The position numbers were made by a program, and so were the translations under genes. 57,707 bases of DNA from an uncultured Actinomycetes bacterium (GTDB lineage: Bacteria; Actinomycetota; Actinomycetes; S36-B12; CAIYMF01), in contig CAIXFH010000023.1 of the NCBI GenBank assembly GCA_903918645.1, positions 1-57,707 of the forward strand, written 5' to 3'. Every line of letters starts with the position of its first letter. Position 1 is the first letter of the stretch. The notes under the pieces are model-generated. The model had not been told where the DNA came from. It saw only the letters and a program-made list of their open reading frames with translations, and made no database searches. Below are positions 1 through 7,520 of the stretch, one piece after another.

Positions 1-209
1 AGCAGTGCACCGCGTCGATGAGCCAGAACCTGCTGCTGCTGTTCATCAAGCGTGGGGGGAGCCACAGCGAACGGCCGACCACGATCCAAAACAAGGTGCG
101 GCGCAGGTTCAGCAGACTCGACTCCAGCGGACCCGATGTCAGCGGCCAGCGATGCGCGCTCGCGTTCGGCAGCCGCGGCGTTCGTAGCGGGAGTTGCCGA
201 GGAGGTCAC
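1..209 (-). CDS. UvrD/RecB-family ATP-dependent helicase, N-terminus only
   Basis: Partial gene running off the left edge. A GTG at 207-209 opens a frame with no stop to base 1. After a low-complexity Ala/Glu-rich lead the translation reaches PPTLDEQQQQVLAHRRGAL, the Q-motif region that precedes the Walker A motif in UvrD-like superfamily 1 helicases. The ATP-binding loop itself lies outside the window. It starts 12 bases after the stop of the ATL gene, on the same strand. A UvrD-like helicase beside an MGMT-like gene is also the arrangement in mycobacteria (Rv3202c/Rv3204 region), which supports the call. Start choice is uncertain because the N-terminus is poorly conserved. Confidence 0.75.
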   Translation of the reverse strand, partial: MTSSATPATNAAAAERERASLAADIGSAGVESAEPAPHLVLDRGRPFAVAPPTLDEQQQQVLAHRRGAL

Positions 210-221
210 CCCCTGATCAGA

Positions 222-596
222 TCACGAGCGTCTGACACTTGCGGCACTCATCGCGTTTGGCGCGAGGTCTGGATCCCAGCGCGCTCGGGTCATATCGATC
301 CGCTGACCGTCCAGACCCAGCGGCGTGCACTCAACGCGATGCAGGGCAAGTGCCTCCAACTCATGTCCAGCGGGCAGGCTGCCATCAGCACGCACGACTC
401 GATGCCAGGGAACTCCGGCACCAAACCGAGCCATGACGGTACCTACCGCGCGTGCCCCACCACCGCTAAGTAGGCGTGCGACATCTCCGTATGACAGCAC
501 CTTGCCCGCCGGAATCTGCTGGACCAGATCAAGCACACTTTCGGCGAACGGAGTCGGTAATCCGGCACCCAGCGGGGGCAGCGCGAAATTGGTCAC
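222..596 (-). CDS. Alkyltransferase-like (ATL) DNA-damage sensor protein
   Basis: 124 residues, GTG start. It has the DNA-binding fold of O6-alkylguanine-DNA alkyltransferases: QQIPAGKVLSYGDVA (Tyr36 region) followed by the helix-turn-helix arginine segment. The active-site motif PCHRV is PWHRV here (Trp64), so the acceptor cysteine is missing. That substitution defines ATL proteins, which bind O6-alkylguanine without repairing it and hand it to nucleotide excision repair. Its position directly upstream of a UvrD-like helicase gene suits a damage-recognition role. The gene is divergent from the membrane protein starting at 656, with only 59 bases between. Confidence 0.88.
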   Translation of the reverse strand: MTNFALPPLGAGLPTPFAESVLDLVQQIPAGKVLSYGDVARLLSGGGARAVGTVMARFGAGVPWHRVVRADGSLPAGHELEALALHRVECTPLGLDGQRIDMTRARWDPDLAPNAMSAASVRRS

Positions 597-655
597 AGGG
601 CATATCGTGCCCCGCCTACGCGCTGGAGGGGCGACGGGATGGGACGATCAGCACC

Positions 656-3073
656 GTGACTTCCCCCGATGACCAACGCCTCGTGCCTTCGCACGACGAC
701 GGCCATGGGACGTTGGTCATCGAAGACGGCGTCATTCCTCGACGCGTACGCCGCCCCACCGACTTGCTGCGAGTCGCGATCGCGATCGCGGCTGGCGCGA
801 TCGCGATTGGCTTGGCCTACTTCCTCACTGGCACATCAGCGGGAATCGAGGCTGACATATCGGGCGCCAGCGGCAAGATCCCAGCCTTCTTCGTGGTGCT
901 GCTCAATCTCTTTGGGGGCCTCGGCATACTGATCCTGCCCGCGGTGGCAGCCATCGATCTGCTGGTGCGAAAGCGTGGACGTCAGTTGGTCGATGCGCTT
1001 GGCGCGATGTTGCTCGCCACGGCGATCGCAATCCTGCTCTCGATTCTGGTCACTCGCTATGGCTCAGATCGCCTGCTGATCGCCATGACCGGCCCACATT
1101 CACGGGGGACACGTGGCGCGTTCAACCCAGTGATATCAGGGCTAGTCGCGTTCATCACCGTGGCCCGATTGATGGGCCGAGGACGCTGGACCCTGGCGAC
1201 AGTGCTCACGATGGCGGCGGTATGCGTTGGCCCGCTCATCGGTGGCTCATCCACCGCGACGGTCGCTGTGGTTTCGGTCCTGCTGGGTTGGGCGATCGGA
1301 CTTGCGACCCGGTACGTGTTGGGCACTCCCACGACCCGCCCAAGCGGCCAGCAAGTTGCGGGCGCGCTCGCCAAATCTGGATTACCGATAACCATTCTGC
1401 GCGCTGCAAAACACACGGCGCGTGGTCGCCAGTACGCGGCCACCACAACCTCCGGCGAGCGGCTACGAGTATTGGTCTTTGACCGCGACCTCGAAGGGGC
1501 AGGCTTCGCGTCGGCTATCTGGCGTCAGGTCAGTCTGCGCACTGACCCAGCTACCAACGGCTTTTCGATGCGCGCCCAAATCGAGCACTCCGCGCTCATG
1601 TCACACACAGCACTGGCCGCTGGGGCCCCATGCCCCGCGATCAGAGCGGCCAGCGAAGTCGGCCCCGACTCCACCCTGCTCGCTTTCGATCAGATCGGCG
1701 GCGAGGTTTTCGCCAACCTCGACCCAGCAACTATTACCGACCAGAACCTTCGTGACGTGGCCTGGGCTGTACGCGCGCTACATGATGACCACATCGCGCA
1801 TCGATCGCTGTCACTGGAACAACTCATCAAGGATGACGACGGCAAGATCTGGCTCGCTGGTATGCAACACGGCGCTATCGCGGCGAGCGATGTGCAAGAG
1901 CGCATCGACGTGGCCGAGATGCTCTGCTCACTGGCCTTGGTGTCTGATCCCGCACGCGCAGTCGCTGCAACAAGGGACGTGCTCGGCACCGACCGGCTGG
2001 TTCGCGCACTGCCGGCGCTGCAACTCGTCGCGCTATCTCCCGAAACCCGACGACGAATGCGCAAGAACAAGGCGCTCCTTGCCGGCTTGCGCGACGAGGT
2101 CATCAGACTGCGCCCGTCGGCAGCGCAGACTGAGCCACTTGAATTCCGTCGCATCAAGCCGCGCACGCTGCTCACCATCGTCGCCGGAACCATCGCCGCG
2201 TACGTGCTGTTCACCCAACTCGCCAACGTCGATCTGCTGGGCTTGTTCCGCTCGGCCGACTGGCGCTGGGCGCTGCTTGCTCTCGCACTCTCGGCAGTGA
2301 CCTTCATCGGCGCTTCGATGTCGCTGTCGGGATTCGCTCCCGAAAAGTTGACCCTGTCGCGCACCTTCGCCGCACAGCTAGCTGCAGCGTTCGCGACCTT
2401 GGTGTCGCCGCCGACCCTGGGCTCGGTGGCGATCAACGTGCGCTACCTGCAAAAGGCAGGGCTCAACCCGGCGCTTGCCTCGGCCAGTGTCGGGGTTTCT
2501 CAAGTCTTTGCCTTCTTCATTCACATCGGCTTGCTCTTCCTGACCGGGATCTTGGCCGGCTCACAAGCCGACCATGCCTTCGCTCCCCCCACTTGGGCGG
2601 TGGTCGCGGTCGTGGTCATAGCCCTGATCGTGGCGCTACTCCTGCTCCTCGGGCCGGTGCGCAAACTCATCGTGACAAGAGTCCAGCCGATCCTTGCCGA
2701 GGTCGGTCCGCGCTTGCTCACGATCGCTCAGCAGCCCATGAAGCTCGTCGAGGGCATCGGCGGGATTCTGCTTCTGAACGGCGCATTCGCGCTCTGCATG
2801 ATCGCCTCGTGCGAGGCATTCGGAGCGGGCCAAGCTAACTACGCAGCCATCGCGCTGGTCTACCTGGCAGGTTCAACGATCGGGCAGGCAGCCCCGACCC
2901 CCGGTGGCCTCGGAGCGGTTGAGGCTGCATACGTTGCCGGACTAACGGCCGCCGGACTCGACCCTGGAGTCGCGGTTTCAGCAACGCTGCTCTTCCGGCT
3001 CGTCACATTCTGGCTGCCTACCCTGCCCGGCTACTGGTCATTCAACTGGCTGCAGCGCGTGGGCGGGCTGTAG
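656..3073 (+). CDS. Multi-domain membrane protein: kinase-like domain fused to LPG-synthase/UPF0104 flippase domain
   Basis: About 805 residues from the GTG at 656; a longer frame back to 476 would overlap the ATL gene and is not favoured. Order: about 40 charged residues; five or six membrane helices (roughly 40-210); a soluble middle (roughly 230-500) resembling a decayed protein/LPS-kinase fold, with VRALHDDHIAHRSLSLEQL where HRD...N would stand and an IWLAGMQHGAI-type segment in the DFG place; then a second membrane part (roughly 510-800) ending in the SxxGQAAPTPGGLGAVEAAY signature of the lysylphosphatidylglycerol-synthetase/YbhN transmembrane family. The family includes lipid-linked flippases and LPG synthases. 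The LPG acyl-transferase domain is absent, so a lipid transport role is more likely than aminoacylation. Confidence 0.8.
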   Translation: MTSPDDQRLVPSHDDGHGTLVIEDGVIPRRVRRPTDLLRVAIAIAAGAIAIGLAYFLTGTSAGIEADISGASGKIPAFFVVLLNLFGGLGILILPAVAAIDLLVRKRGRQLVDALGAMLLATAIAILLSILVTRYGSDRLLIAMTGPHSRGTRGAFNPVISGLVAFITVARLMGRGRWTLATVLTMAAVCVGPLIGGSSTATVAVVSVLLGWAIGLATRYVLGTPTTRPSGQQVAGALAKSGLPITILRAAKHTARGRQYAATTTSGERLRVLVFDRDLEGAGFASAIWRQVSLRTDPATNGFSMRAQIEHSALMSHTALAAGAPCPAIRAASEVGPDSTLLAFDQIGGEVFANLDPATITDQNLRDVAWAVRALHDDHIAHRSLSLEQLIKDDDGKIWLAGMQHGAIAASDVQERIDVAEMLCSLALVSDPARAVAATRDVLGTDRLVRALPALQLVALSPETRRRMRKNKALLAGLRDEVIRLRPSAAQTEPLEFRRIKPRTLLTIVAGTIAAYVLFTQLANVDLLGLFRSADWRWALLALALSAVTFIGASMSLSGFAPEKLTLSRTFAAQLAAAFATLVSPPTLGSVAINVRYLQKAGLNPALASASVGVSQVFAFFIHIGLLFLTGILAGSQADHAFAPPTWAVVAVVVIALIVALLLLLGPVRKLIVTRVQPILAEVGPRLLTIAQQPMKLVEGIGGILLLNGAFALCMIASCEAFGAGQANYAAIALVYLAGSTIGQAAPTPGGLGAVEAAYVAGLTAAGLDPGVAVSATLLFRLVTFWLPTLPGYWSFNWLQRVGGL

Positions 3074-3148
3074 GTCATTGATAGCGCACCGGCTCAAGGC
3101 TGGGATTGAGTCCGGAGCGTCGGCGAGCACAGAAGAGGCAAACCAGCG

Positions 3149-3394
3149 ATGATCAGCCTCATGACAACTCAGGACGATTCAGCCAACATCACCGTGACCC
3201 CGACCAAGGACGGCCCACTCGAGATTGTGGGCGCGGTGCGGGTCGTTTCGGCCGACGGCACCACCATGCGCGAGGCAAGTCGCGTGTATCTGTGTCGCTG
3301 CGGCCACTCCACAAACAAGCCGTTCTGCGATGGCGCACACAGCAAGAACGGATTCGAAGACAGCGGCCTGGGCAAAGCGCCGGCTACGCCCTAA
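3149..3394 (+). CDS. CDGSH-type iron-sulfur protein
   Basis: 81 residues. The motif YLCRCGHSTNKPFCDGAH (about 50-67) is the C-x-C-x(n)-C-DGAH ligand set of CDGSH domains, which hold a redox-active [2Fe-2S] cluster with three Cys and one His. The protein is short and soluble, as in bacterial MitoNEET-like proteins. An AGAGG-like site precedes ATG 3149; ATG 3161 is the alternative start. It lies 75 bases behind the membrane protein on the same strand and convergent with moeZ. Its electron partner is not evident from context. Confidence 0.88.
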   Translation: MISLMTTQDDSANITVTPTKDGPLEIVGAVRVVSADGTTMREASRVYLCRCGHSTNKPFCDGAHSKNGFEDSGLGKAPATP

Positions 3395-3448
3395 CTCGCG
3401 CGATAGACCTTGGGGCGAAACTGATTGCGGCGTGCACTCAAGCTCGCA

Positions 3449-3496
3449 ACGACGTCGAGCCCCCGGACCCTTGTGCAACTACGGGCTCGACGTCGT
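3449..3496. terminator. Bidirectional hairpin terminator between CDGSH gene and moeZ
   Basis: Perfect 14-bp inverted repeat, arms 3449-3462 and 3483-3496, with a 20-base loop, sitting between two convergent genes. There is no clear U-tract, as is common for actinobacterial terminators. Confidence 0.6.
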
Positions 3497-3523
3497 GAAG
3501 AGCAATCAGGTCGCGCAGGACAA

Positions 3524-4696
3524 TCAGTAGGTGGGCTTCTCGGGCTCGATCTGGTTCACCCAGGCCACTACCCCGCCACCGACATGTACAGCGTCGGAAA
3601 GGCCAGCGCCCTTGACCACAGCGAGTACCTCGGCAGAACGAGCACCGCTCTTGCAGTAGATGACGACCGGCTTATCGTGCGGTAAGTCGACCAGAGCAGC
3701 ACCGTTGAGGAACTGACCCTTGGGAATCAAAACACCCCCAGGGATGCTGACGATCTCGAACTCGCCCGGCTCGCGTACGTCAATGAGCACGAAGTCGCGC
3801 TCACCTGCCGCACGCTCGTCGAGCATCGTCTTGAGCTGCTTGACCGAGATAGTTGAGCCAACCGCAGCATCGGCCGCCTCTTCTGAGATCGAGCCACAGA
3901 AGGCGTCGTAGTCGATCAATCCCAGAATCGGTTCACCCTTGGGATCCTTGCGAATCTTCACGGTGCGGTAGGACATCTCAAGAGCGTCGTAGACCATCAG
4001 ACGACCAAGCAAGGTGTCGCCAATACCGGTGATCAACTTGATCGCTTCGGTCACCATGATCGAACCGATGGATGCGCAGAGCACGCCAAGAACGCCACCT
4101 TCAGCACACGAAGGCACCATCCCGGGGGGCGGTGGCTCGGGGTAGAGATCGCGGTAATTCGGGCCGTAGTCATCCCAGAACACCGACACCTGGCCCTCGA
4201 AGCGGTAGATCGAGCCCCAGACGTAGGGCTTGTGGAGCAGCACCGCCGCGTCGTTGACCATGTAGCGCGTCGCGAAGTTGTCTGTGCCGTCGACGATGAG
4301 GTCATAGCCACTGAAAATGTCGAGCACGTTGTCGTTGTCGAGACGTACGTCGTGCACGATCACATTGACGTAAGGGTTAATCTCATTGACTGAATCGCGG
4401 GCCGACTCCGCCTTCGATCGGCCAATGTCGCTCTGCCCGTGAATGATCTGGCGCTGCAGGTTGGACTCATCGACCGTGTCGAACTCAACAATGCCGAGAG
4501 TGCCCACACCAGCCGCGGCCAAGTACAACAGCGCTGGGCTACCGAGACCGCCCGCGCCAACACACAGCACCTTGGCGTTCTTCATCCGCTTCTGCCCAAT
4601 CATTCCGACGTCCGGGATGATCAAGTGACGGCTATAGCGGCGCACCTCATCGACCGTGAGATCTGCTGCGGGCTCAACCAGCGGCGGTAACAACAC
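3524..4696 (-). CDS. moeZ: Adenylyltransferase/sulfurtransferase MoeZ
   Basis: 390 residues. The N-terminal ThiF/E1-like domain (about 12-260) has VLCVGAGGLGSPALLYLAAAG for ATP binding and the RYSRHLIIPDVG lead. The C-terminal rhodanese domain (about 285-388) carries the active-site loop CKSGAR with Cys near 348. Actinobacterial MoeZ adenylates the C-terminal glycine of small sulfur carriers (MoaD, CysO, ThiS-like) and transfers sulfur, serving molybdopterin, cysteine and thiamine synthesis. Full length for the family. The upstream 4697-4928 interval must hold its promoter; I cannot assign boxes. Confidence 0.95.
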   Translation of the reverse strand: MLLPPLVEPAADLTVDEVRRYSRHLIIPDVGMIGQKRMKNAKVLCVGAGGLGSPALLYLAAAGVGTLGIVEFDTVDESNLQRQIIHGQSDIGRSKAESARDSVNEINPYVNVIVHDVRLDNDNVLDIFSGYDLIVDGTDNFATRYMVNDAAVLLHKPYVWGSIYRFEGQVSVFWDDYGPNYRDLYPEPPPPGMVPSCAEGGVLGVLCASIGSIMVTEAIKLITGIGDTLLGRLMVYDALEMSYRTVKIRKDPKGEPILGLIDYDAFCGSISEEAADAAVGSTISVKQLKTMLDERAAGERDFVLIDVREPGEFEIVSIPGGVLIPKGQFLNGAALVDLPHDKPVVIYCKSGARSAEVLAVVKGAGLSDAVHVGGGVVAWVNQIEPEKPTY

Positions 4697-4928
4697 TGTG
4701 TACTCCTCGATACTGCGCGATCAGTGGATCATGCAAGCGAGGAACCATCGTCTCCGGTTTACCTCGCGCACAACAACCGTGCCACGCCCGAAGTTGTTCC
4801 CGTCGCCGGGGTCCATCCCTCGGACAGGTCCGACATCCGGCCGACAGACCCGGCGTCCAGTGGACCATGGACGCGTTGATCGTCGCGTGGATCGTCGCGT
4901 GGACTAGCGGACTGGTGGTCTGGCGAGG
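4697..4928. other. Intergenic region upstream of moeZ
   Basis: 232 bases without a convincing gene. Near 4867-4903 a 12-bp segment (GATCGTCGCGTG) occurs twice in tandem. No hairpin with a U-tract and no riboswitch-like fold was recognised. Confidence 0.4.
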
Positions 4929-5729
4929 CTACCGCGGGCCGCCGCCGTTGGCACGGCGTTGATTCGACGCGTGCAGTTCGGCCATCCCGTCAAGTCGGAT
5001 CCGTTCGTCAGCACTGTCGCCGCGTTCGGCCAAGTCATCGAGGTAGCGCAAATCGTCGCGATATCGCTGGATCGGCGAATGGCTTACCTCGCCGTGCCCT
5101 GGGATCAGCAGCCGTGATCGGCCGGTGACCTCCTCCAGTGATAGGAGGCCCGCTCGGTAGGTGAGCAGATCGGTGTCGGACTCGGCTGGCATCGGGATTT
5201 CGATGTCGCTGAACATGTCTCCCGAAACGAGGAGTCCAAGGTCGGGAAGTTCGAGTGCGAGGTGGTGGGGCGCATGCGCGTCATGCACGTGGATGATCGC
5301 GGTCGGGCCACTCCAGTCAAGGCGCTCACCCTTGATCGGAGTTAGATGCGCGGCGATCTCGATGAGGTCTGCTGGGATATCGCCGACAAGTGGGCGCAGA
5401 ACCTCCTCGCGATTGTTGATCGTCTCCTGCACGGTGCCAGGGGTTGACCAGCGCGGCACATCGCCGAGGTCTGGGTGCCACAAGACGTGGTCGTAGTGCA
5501 TATGCGTCGACAGCCCGGCCACGCAGCGAACCCCGAGCGCAGCGAGATCGGCCGGAATCGCCGCGAGTTCGTCAGCGTCCCAGGCCGGGTCGATAACGAG
5601 CGCGCCACCGTGGCCGTCGAGGATCACAGTCGACGTCGTGCCATAGCGGCGCGAGTGCGCAACCCAGACCTCGGGGATGACTTCTTCCAGACGCATCAAG
5701 GTGACCATGGCTGCAGTGTGTCGCATCAC
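4929..5729 (-). CDS. MBL-fold metallo-hydrolase
   Basis: About 266 residues. STHMHYDHVLWHP is the HxHxDH zinc motif; later metal ligands appear in the SGDMFSD aspartate and the LIPGHGEV histidine segments. Metallo-beta-lactamase-fold hydrolases act on many substrates (glutathione thioesters, lactones, phosphodiesters), so the substrate is unknown. It is divergent from the gamma-glutamyl hydrolase gene at 5753 with only 23 bases between, so the two may share a control region. Start is uncertain: GTG 5729, ATG 5726 or ATG 5708, none with a strong ribosome-binding site. Confidence 0.85.
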   Translation of the reverse strand: MMRHTAAMVTLMRLEEVIPEVWVAHSRRYGTTSTVILDGHGGALVIDPAWDADELAAIPADLAALGVRCVAGLSTHMHYDHVLWHPDLGDVPRWSTPGTVQETINNREEVLRPLVGDIPADLIEIAAHLTPIKGERLDWSGPTAIIHVHDAHAPHHLALELPDLGLLVSGDMFSDIEIPMPAESDTDLLTYRAGLLSLEEVTGRSRLLIPGHGEVSHSPIQRYRDDLRYLDDLAERGDSADERIRLDGMAELHASNQRRANGGGPR

Positions 5730-5752
5730 CCGCGGTCAGGGATGATGGGCAC

Positions 5753-6454
5753 ATGAGTCGTCCCGTCATTGGTATCTCCTGCTACAGCGAACCCGCGAAG
5801 TGGGGCGCGTGGGACAACCCGGCAGCGCTGCTGCCTCGGCAGTACGTCGACGCCCTTGAGTCGTCGGGTGCAGCCGTAGTGCTTGTACCTCCCACGCCAA
5901 ACCTCGACAGTGTCAGCGCAGTGCTGGATTCCCTTGATGGCGTAGTGATTGCGGGCGGAGCCGATATCAATCCCGCTGACTATGGACAGGCGCCGCACGA
6001 GACCGTCGACAAGCCGCGACTCGAACGCGATGCCACCGAGCGCGCGCTCTATCGAGGTGCGCGCGCCCGCGGTCTGCCCGTGCTGGGCGTGTGCCGTGGC
6101 CTACAGGTAATGGCGGTCGAGAGCGGCGGAAGCCTCATCCAGGATCTGCCCTCGGCGGGGTTCGGGCTCACACATCGTGTCGCGCCAGGGCAGTTCGTCG
6201 AGCACGGTGCCACTTTCGTCGAAGGCTCCCTGATCGCGCGGATTCTCGATGTCACCTCGACCACGGTCAATTCCAGCCACCATCAGGCCGTAGCTAATCC
6301 GGGCACGCTGCGGGTTACTGGTCACGCATCCGACGGCACGATCGAAGTGTGCGAAGACCCAGAAGCCACCTTCGTCCTCGGCATCCAGTGGCATCCGGAG
6401 ATGAGTAATGACTGGCGCCTTTTCGAAGCACTCGTCGGGGCAGCTCGGCGCTGA
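5753..6454 (+). CDS. Gamma-glutamyl-amine/peptide hydrolase, class I glutamine amidotransferase fold (PuuD-like)
   Basis: 233 residues. The nucleophile elbow LGVCRGLQVM gives Cys114, and GIQWHPEMS near 215 supplies His and Glu: the peptidase C26 triad. The oxyanion region IAGGADINPADYG is also typical of PuuD-type enzymes, which release glutamate from gamma-glutamyl compounds such as gamma-glutamyl-GABA. A glutamine-synthetase-like ligase, an SDR and an aldehyde dehydrogenase lie within 6 kb, so it is the expected last step of a gamma-glutamylation pathway. It is convergent with the thioesterase gene. Confidence 0.88.
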   Translation: MSRPVIGISCYSEPAKWGAWDNPAALLPRQYVDALESSGAAVVLVPPTPNLDSVSAVLDSLDGVVIAGGADINPADYGQAPHETVDKPRLERDATERALYRGARARGLPVLGVCRGLQVMAVESGGSLIQDLPSAGFGLTHRVAPGQFVEHGATFVEGSLIARILDVTSTTVNSSHHQAVANPGTLRVTGHASDGTIEVCEDPEATFVLGIQWHPEMSNDWRLFEALVGAARR

Positions 6455-6501
6455 CTTCGTCCGATGATGCATTGTCGTCAGGTTCCGAGCGGCTAGTGGG
6501 C

Positions 6502-6581
6502 GCGGTTGCCGCCACTCGATGAGTTTGTACGGCTAGGCGGGGCGGTTGCCGCCACTCGATGAGTTTGTACGGCTAGGCGGG
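6502..6581. repeat. Two perfect tandem copies of a 40-bp unit covering a gene 3' end
   Basis: Units 6502-6541 and 6542-6581 are identical over 40 bases. The right-hand unit contains the TAG stop (6573-6575) and the Pro-Ala codons before it of the minus-strand thioesterase gene; the left-hand unit is an extra copy of that 3' end. A degenerate trace (GCCCACTAGCCG on the minus strand) continues just beyond, near 6490-6502. Confidence 0.95.
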
Positions 6582-7361
6582 GATGAAGATGGCGGTCTGC
6601 CGGGCCGACACGATGAGCCGACCCGTTTCGTCCCACACTCGCGAGGTCTCATCGACGATTCCGTCGCGCAACGTGTCGGTCTGAGCCATCGACTGGAGGC
6701 GCCCGACGATGGGGCCCGGGTAAAGCAGGATCTGAGCGGCGACCGTCGGCAGATTTCCGGCAAGGCCGAGTCCCCACAGGCTAGGTGGAAGGGTGTCCCA
6801 AACAGCCATGGCGAGCCTGCGATCTGCGGGATTCCCATCGCGATACATCGTCCACGCCCGCATCACGGCCCGATCGGAGGGTGCACCGCCGACTAGGGAA
6901 TTGCCGTCGTCAGGATGTAGGCGCACATGCAGCAGATTGAGCAGATCCATCCCCGGGCCTTCCCATAGCGGGCCGGCTACCCTGCACTGCTCCCATGGCG
7001 GCAAGTCGGGCGGTAGCGCATGCTCGATCTGGGCATCAGAGGATCGCGGCTTCCCGACTGTCACAAGGAATTCAGCGAGGATCACGCCACCGCGACGCAA
7101 ACTTACTCGGGCCGACGACAGGCGTCCGCGGCGCAGGATCTCGACGCGTGCCTGCGCCGGTCCACCACCGCGCGCAGCCTCGAGATAGTGCGCACTGATC
7201 GTCAGCGGCTCAGCCCCATCGAGTGCGGCACTTGCTACCTCACCGGCAACAGCTGCAAGGTACCCACCATTGAGGTGCCCAGTAATCGACCACCGCTGCT
7301 CGAGTTCAACCTCAACCTCAACCTCAACCTCACCCAGCGCACCCGTCACCTCATCCACCAT
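6573..7361 (-). CDS. Acyl-CoA thioesterase-like protein (double hotdog)
   Basis: 262 residues. The features fit the TesB-like/actinobacterial thioesterase family: an HLNGGYLAAVAGEVASAAL segment (HxxGGY) near 29-47, an ISAHYLEAARGG strand, a basic linker, and the second hotdog half with VWDTLPPSLW, PGPIVGRLQSMAQTDTLRDG and VWDETGRLIVSARQTA. The N-terminus has an odd EVEVEVEVELE stretch made by a hexanucleotide repeat. It is last in a minus-strand series with the SDR, aldehyde dehydrogenase and ligase, but 159 bases of repeat DNA separate it from the SDR. Substrate unknown; no upstream ribosome-binding site is obvious. Confidence 0.8.
   Translation of the reverse strand: MVDEVTGALGEVEVEVEVELEQRWSITGHLNGGYLAAVAGEVASAALDGAEPLTISAHYLEAARGGGPAQARVEILRRGRLSSARVSLRRGGVILAEFLVTVGKPRSSDAQIEHALPPDLPPWEQCRVAGPLWEGPGMDLLNLLHVRLHPDDGNSLVGGAPSDRAVMRAWTMYRDGNPADRRLAMAVWDTLPPSLWGLGLAGNLPTVAAQILLYPGPIVGRLQSMAQTDTLRDGIVDETSRVWDETGRLIVSARQTAIFIPA
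7306..7332. repeat. Hexanucleotide array (TCAACC)4.5 inside thioesterase N-terminus
   Basis: Four and a half perfect copies of a 6-bp unit. On the minus strand it encodes alternating Val-Glu residues near position 10-20 of the thioesterase. Copy-number change would not shift the frame, only lengthen or shorten the Val-Glu segment. Confidence 0.9.
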
Positions 7362-7366
7362 TTTTC

Positions 7367-7507
7367 GTCATGAATGTGCCCCAGGCTGCACTAGGCGCAG
7401 CCGGGGCGCCCCAATGAAATTTCACAGCGCGGTCACGATCCGCCCGGGCTTGAAAAACAATGGGGACGAAATGCTGCCTCTAGCGCAGCCTGGGGCACAT
7501 TCATGAC
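7367..7507. repeat. Inverted pair of REP-like palindromic elements (copies A and B)
   Basis: Arms 7367-7401 and 7473-7507 are inverted copies; the outer 23 bases match perfectly and the remainder differs at a few positions. Each arm starts GTCATGAATGTGCCCCAGG, followed by a small hairpin (GCTGC/GCAGC stem, CTAG in the loop) and a trailing CCCCATT- or CCCCAATGA-like end, so copy A spans about 7367-7430 and copy B about 7444-7507 on the opposite strand. A third, diverged copy lies at 21411-21469. The pair fills the gap between the SDR stop and the thioesterase start. Confidence 0.85.
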
Positions 7508-7520
7508 AAATGGGGTGGGG

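Noticed and set aside
1690-2436. 248-codon minus-strand frame opposite the flippase-like gene
   Set aside because: Ser/Arg-rich composition of a shadow frame and no motif.
4867-4962. 31-codon hydrophobic frame overlapping the end of the MBL gene
   Set aside because: Could be a one-helix peptide, but it contains a tandem repeat, has no ribosome-binding site and overlaps a better gene.
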